In this document: positions 40,019 to 42,604 of the stretch, in pieces | Layout of the letters: each line of letters starts with the position of its first letter | Position numbering within the stretch: the stretch's first letter is position 1 | NCBI GenBank assembly: GCA_020634875.1 | Contig: JACKAX010000032.1 | Coordinates: 1 to 42,604 of the forward strand | DNA length: 42,604 bases | Direction: 5' to 3' | Source: Anaerolineales bacterium | GTDB lineage: Bacteria; Chloroflexota; Anaerolineae; Anaerolineales; JABWBV01 | Position numbers and translations under genes: made by a program | The notes under the pieces: generated by a model | The model's input: the letters and a program-made list of their open reading frames with translations, nothing else | Databases searched by the model: none | Told to the model about the DNA's origin: nothing

Positions 40019-40158
40019 GCCAAATCAAAATAGTTAGTGATGAAATGACGAAGGGGGGAAGCTCAATCTGATTGAACCTTTTTAATTATACCCTATTTTC
40101 TGGAACAAGCCGGGCCAGTTTTTCTCCACAGGTCCTTCAAGGGCATGCGCGTTCGTAC

Positions 40159-40205
40159 AAGTGACAGTCACTAGCAACTAAACATCGCTTGAGGTAACTG
40201 TCAAA
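40159..40205. repeat. GTGACAGTCAC family, degenerate copy
   Basis: AAGTGACAGTCACT (40159-40172) is complete; the opposite arm (GGTAACTGTCA near 40194-40204) is decayed. The loop still contains ACATCGCT, as in the copy at 6093-6141. Single arms like these suggest an old element. Confidence 0.75.
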
Positions 40206-40236
40206 TGATTTACGCCCTATTGATTTACACCCAACT

Positions 40237-41954
40237 TTATTGAATCGTGAAGGGAAGATAGATAGACCATTCTGGCGACGAAATCAAAAGCGGTAAGGCA
40301 TACCAGCTTTCATGGCCTTGCATGTCGTAAACGGTGACAGTGACATTCGCGGGCAAGGGAACCGTCATCAATAGACTAGTGGCTGCGCTAACATCTATTG
40401 GAGAATTGCCCGCGGGTTGTCCGGTGCCATCAAAAGGCGGAAACCCGGTCTCATTGCAATACACTTTATAGCCCCATCCGGTGGCGAAACTAGGCGGCGC
40501 GTCCCAACTAACGAGCATCGAACCGTTGGATTGCGGCTCCCGGGTCAGGCCTAAGGGTGGGGCGATCGGGGCATTCGGGTCTGGGGTAGAGAGGAACGGG
40601 TTAAACAGGAATTCGCCGCGTGTGCTGTCGTCATAGAAATCGTAAATCCGAGCCAGAATTTGGCTGCCTACATCCGTGGCAAAGTAGTTGTTTTCCCTGT
40701 TGGTATCATTTGCCCCGTGGACAACAACATCATACAAGCCATTATCATAAAACGTGTTGTAATGGACCTCATGGCCACCTTCCAGAAAAATCCCCCCCGT
40801 GATTTCCTCAGTATTGGGGGGCACGATTTCCCGTTATTGTATTATAGGTAAACTGAACTGCCGTATAGTAACGGTAGATATAAACCCCCGAACCAATGCC
40901 ATTTGCGCCGGTCACAAAATTGCTCGCAATCGTGTTATAGGCAACAGAGCTACCTTCTCGAATGTGCATGCCACCTCCTTCCCCCAATGGATTCGATTGG
41001 TATTGTCAGTGACAATATTTTGTTCAAAGTGGACATATTCGCCAAACAAATATACACCACTACTGCCCACATTCGTCTGGATAATGTTCCCAGAGATTTA
41101 CGTAATATCGTTAAAATAGCCGGAGGCCCATAACGCTTCTGCCGTAGCACGATCAGACAAGTTGCCGCGAATGACATTACCTGTAACGACCGCTCCTCGT
41201 ACACGCAGACCAGTGGCTTCCGGGTACACAGTGGCATGGTTGTCGAGAATATCGTTATTGAGCACCTGGCTATGATTTTCGGCATAGATACCTGGAACAA
41301 CGCCGTTGATGGAAATATTGTCGGCAATCAGACTATCTTTAATCACACTCTGATTGATGTACGCACCTGCTGGGTTATCCTGGATCGTACTACTGACGAT
41401 CCAGGCAGCCACATCCCCCGCGGGATACGCTTCCACCCCAATGGCGTTGTTATGCTGTACAACACAATCTTTTATGAGTACGCCGCGCAGATAAATGCTC
41501 TGGGTAGCGATCCCGGTTCCCCCGCATATTCCACTACGCACCCAGTCAACAAACTGCCGCTGATATAGACCCCGTTTTCATCGGTGATCGTAGGGATTAA
41601 CTCGATCTTGTCCCAGTCACCTGGTTGGGGGTCTGCTTGGTTCGAGGTGAAGCGAACAGGGCTTTCACCTGTTCCCTGAACAATCAGTTGACCGTTAACT
41701 TGCAGCTTATAACCGGCATTAAAGCGCACGGTCACGCCAGGGTCAATTATCAAGGTAATACCTTCTACCACATTAATATTAGCTGTCACAATATACGGAC
41801 TATGCTCCGCCGTCCAGGTGGTATCCGAAATGATTGACCCGCCTACAATCGTCTCAGCCGAGGGATGTGCCAAAGCCAGCCCCACAGGCACAATCAAGCA
41901 ACAAACAAGCAAACAAAAAACAACCAATCTCCGATAAAACGTTGAAGTTTGCAT
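40237..41954 (-). pseudogene. Secreted parallel beta-helix protein, broken by frameshifts and a stop
   Basis: The intact reading would give about 570 aa: signal peptide after ATG 41954 (FYRRLVVFCLLVCCLIVPVG), a right-handed beta-helix with runs such as GVTVRFNAGYKLQVNGQLIVQG and repeated NVIRGN/NTI units, and a C-terminal FnIII-like domain with PLGLTREPQSNGSMLVSWDAPP, ending in YLPFTIQ, a tail seen on exported Chloroflexota proteins. Breaks: a missing base in the G run at 41519-41523, an in-frame TAA at 41098-41100, a missing base in the G run at 40981-40985, and an extra base at 40816-40821. Three are in homopolymers. Reading resumes with good beta-helix sequence after each, so the gene is either recently inactivated, phase-variable or affected by sequencing errors. 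AGGAG precedes the ATG. Confidence 0.85.
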
Positions 41955-42116
41955 CAAAATGCTCCTATAAAATGTGAAAGTTATCTTGAAAGGGCGATGT
42001 AGAACCATTCCCTGTAACCCATCGTCTGATTTTATTCTTCCCGCCTTACGGCAAAAAAGGGGCACTTGTCCCCTCCAAACCGGGAATTTGTCTCGCACTT
42101 TTTCTTTGGGTTTTTC

Positions 42117-42150
42117 TGTCTACTTATTCCCCATCTCCCTGTTTACCTGC
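42117..42150. repeat. GTAAACAGGT family words, partial copy
   Basis: TGTCTACTT (42117-42125) and CCTGTTTACCTGC (42138-42150), the same words as in the 12569-12587 arm but in permuted order. It overlaps the end of the P-type ATPase gene. Low confidence as a true element. Confidence 0.4.
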
Positions 42151-42604
42151 ATTCTCTCCCCAACCGCATCCCATTCCCCGTCACCAGCAGTGACGCGCCC
42201 ATATCCGCCAGGACGGCCAACCACATCGTCCCCCAGCCAAACAGCACCAACCCCAAAAACAACACCTTAATCCCCAAACTCAGGGCGATATTTGCCCGGA
42301 TCACCCGCATCGTCATCTTCGCGAGCCGGATCAGGAAGGGCAGTTTTTCCAAATCGTCCCCCATTAACACCACATCGGCGGTTTCCATCGCAATCGCCGA
42401 GCCTTGTCCCAAGCCTTGCCCTGAGCCGTGTCGAAGGGCCGCCCCGCCCATCGCAATGCCAACTGAGGTCGTTGCCAGCGCGGGGGCATCGTTGATGCCA
42501 TCGCCCACCATCGCCACCGTGCCGAACTCAGCCAACAATGCCCGCGCCGCGTCCACCTTGTGTTCGGGAAGCAGGTTTGCACGCACATCCGTCACGCCCA
42601 CCTG
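42143..42604 (-). CDS. Heavy-metal P1B-type ATPase, C-terminal end with repeat-derived insert
   Basis: The last 153 codons of a metal-exporting or -importing P-type ATPase; the start is beyond the window. VGDGINDAPALA is the P-domain hinge, and ETADVVLMGDDLEKLPFLIRLA with two C-terminal TM helices (IRANIALSLGIKVLFLGLVLFG and MWLAVLADMGASLLVTGNG) fit the zinc/cadmium/lead group. Between VGIAMGGAA and GSAIAMETAD there are 11 extra residues, LRHGSGQGLGQ, absent from family members known to me; the bases are a CCTTCGAC..GCTCAGGG repeat copy. The insert is in frame, so the protein may still work, but it lies in a conserved motif. The metal cannot be inferred from this piece. Confidence 0.9.
   Translation of the reverse strand, partial: QVGVTDVRANLLPEHKVDAARALLAEFGTVAMVGDGINDAPALATTSVGIAMGGAALRHGSGQGLGQGSAIAMETADVVLMGDDLEKLPFLIRLAKMTMRVIRANIALSLGIKVLFLGLVLFGWGTMWLAVLADMGASLLVTGNGMRLGRECR
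42404..42440. repeat. CCTTCGAC..GCTCAGGG repeat, copy 2, inside the ATPase gene
   Basis: On the minus strand CCCTTCGACACGGCTCAGGGC is followed by AAGGCTTGGGACAAGG. It is the same word pair as at 29361-29397. The 33 bases at 42404-42436 encode the 11-residue insert. Confidence 0.75.

Noticed and set aside
40950..41327. Minus-strand frame of about 125 codons in the beta-helix locus
   Set aside because: It is an off-frame reading of the broken gene; the correct frame reads as beta-helix repeats.

Overview
The window reads as chromosomal DNA from a moderately GC-rich bacterium, most likely a member of Chloroflexota (Anaerolineae-like). This is inference from gene style: lipoproteins with long Pro/Thr-rich linkers, a secreted beta-helix protein ending in a YLPFTIQ-type tail, frequent GTG starts, and -10 boxes placed directly before start codons. 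No rRNA, tRNA, CRISPR array, integrase or transposase gene was seen.

Layout. 1-1902 (-): most of oligopeptidase B, cut by the window edge. 2120-4923 (+): a P-loop ATPase translationally coupled to a TPR protein. 4924-5349: a perfect hairpin, a 21-bp tandem repeat and a bidirectional terminator. 5350-10056 (-): a run of small enzymes (two methyltransferases, a DinB-fold protein, an aldo/keto reductase, a membrane protein, an APH-type kinase). 10112-13454 (+): M1-type lipoprotein peptidase, DUF302 protein, FmdB-type zinc ribbon, ECF sigma factor and coupled zinc anti-sigma factor. 13871-17410 (+): a trypsin-nSTAND-TM-FGE protein followed by a small PPC-like protein. 17525-20011 (-): obgE, nadD and a methyltransferase, overlapping. 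20122-24032 (-): PAS-GGDEF cyclase, a lipoprotein with a possible papain-like Cys/His/Asp set, and a DtxR-type metal regulator. 24279-31275: bifunctional nnr, two minus-strand genes, gatC-gatA, a GNAT, a MerR/TipAS regulator and an AAA+ ATPase. 31314-33893 (-): HIT protein, PMT-type glycosyltransferase and a small beta-rich protein. 34131-36379 (-): an EcoRI-family adenine methyltransferase coupled to a DUF262-HNH protein. 36380-39985: repeat-rich DNA and a cluster of small genes (HU-like, YozE-like, GlsB-like, LSDAT/SLOG-like, RRM). 40237-41954 (-): a broken secreted beta-helix gene. 42143-42604 (-): the C-terminal end of a metal P-type ATPase carrying a repeat-derived in-frame insert.

Three gene sets look like possible defence or signalling systems: the trypsin-nSTAND-FGE protein with its PPC partner (the strongest candidate for something little described), the methyltransferase/DUF262-HNH pair, and the ATPase/TPR pair. 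The most unusual property of the window as a whole is its density of unrelated intergenic palindromic repeats (about ten families). Several reach into genes or promoters: one supplies the last codons of a kinase, a related arm overlaps the start of a HIT gene, one carries the -35 box of the sigma factor promoter, and one sits in frame inside a conserved P-type ATPase motif. Several promoters (10056, 10112, 12610, 29458) place the -10 box 7-8 nt before the start codon, which predicts leaderless mRNAs.
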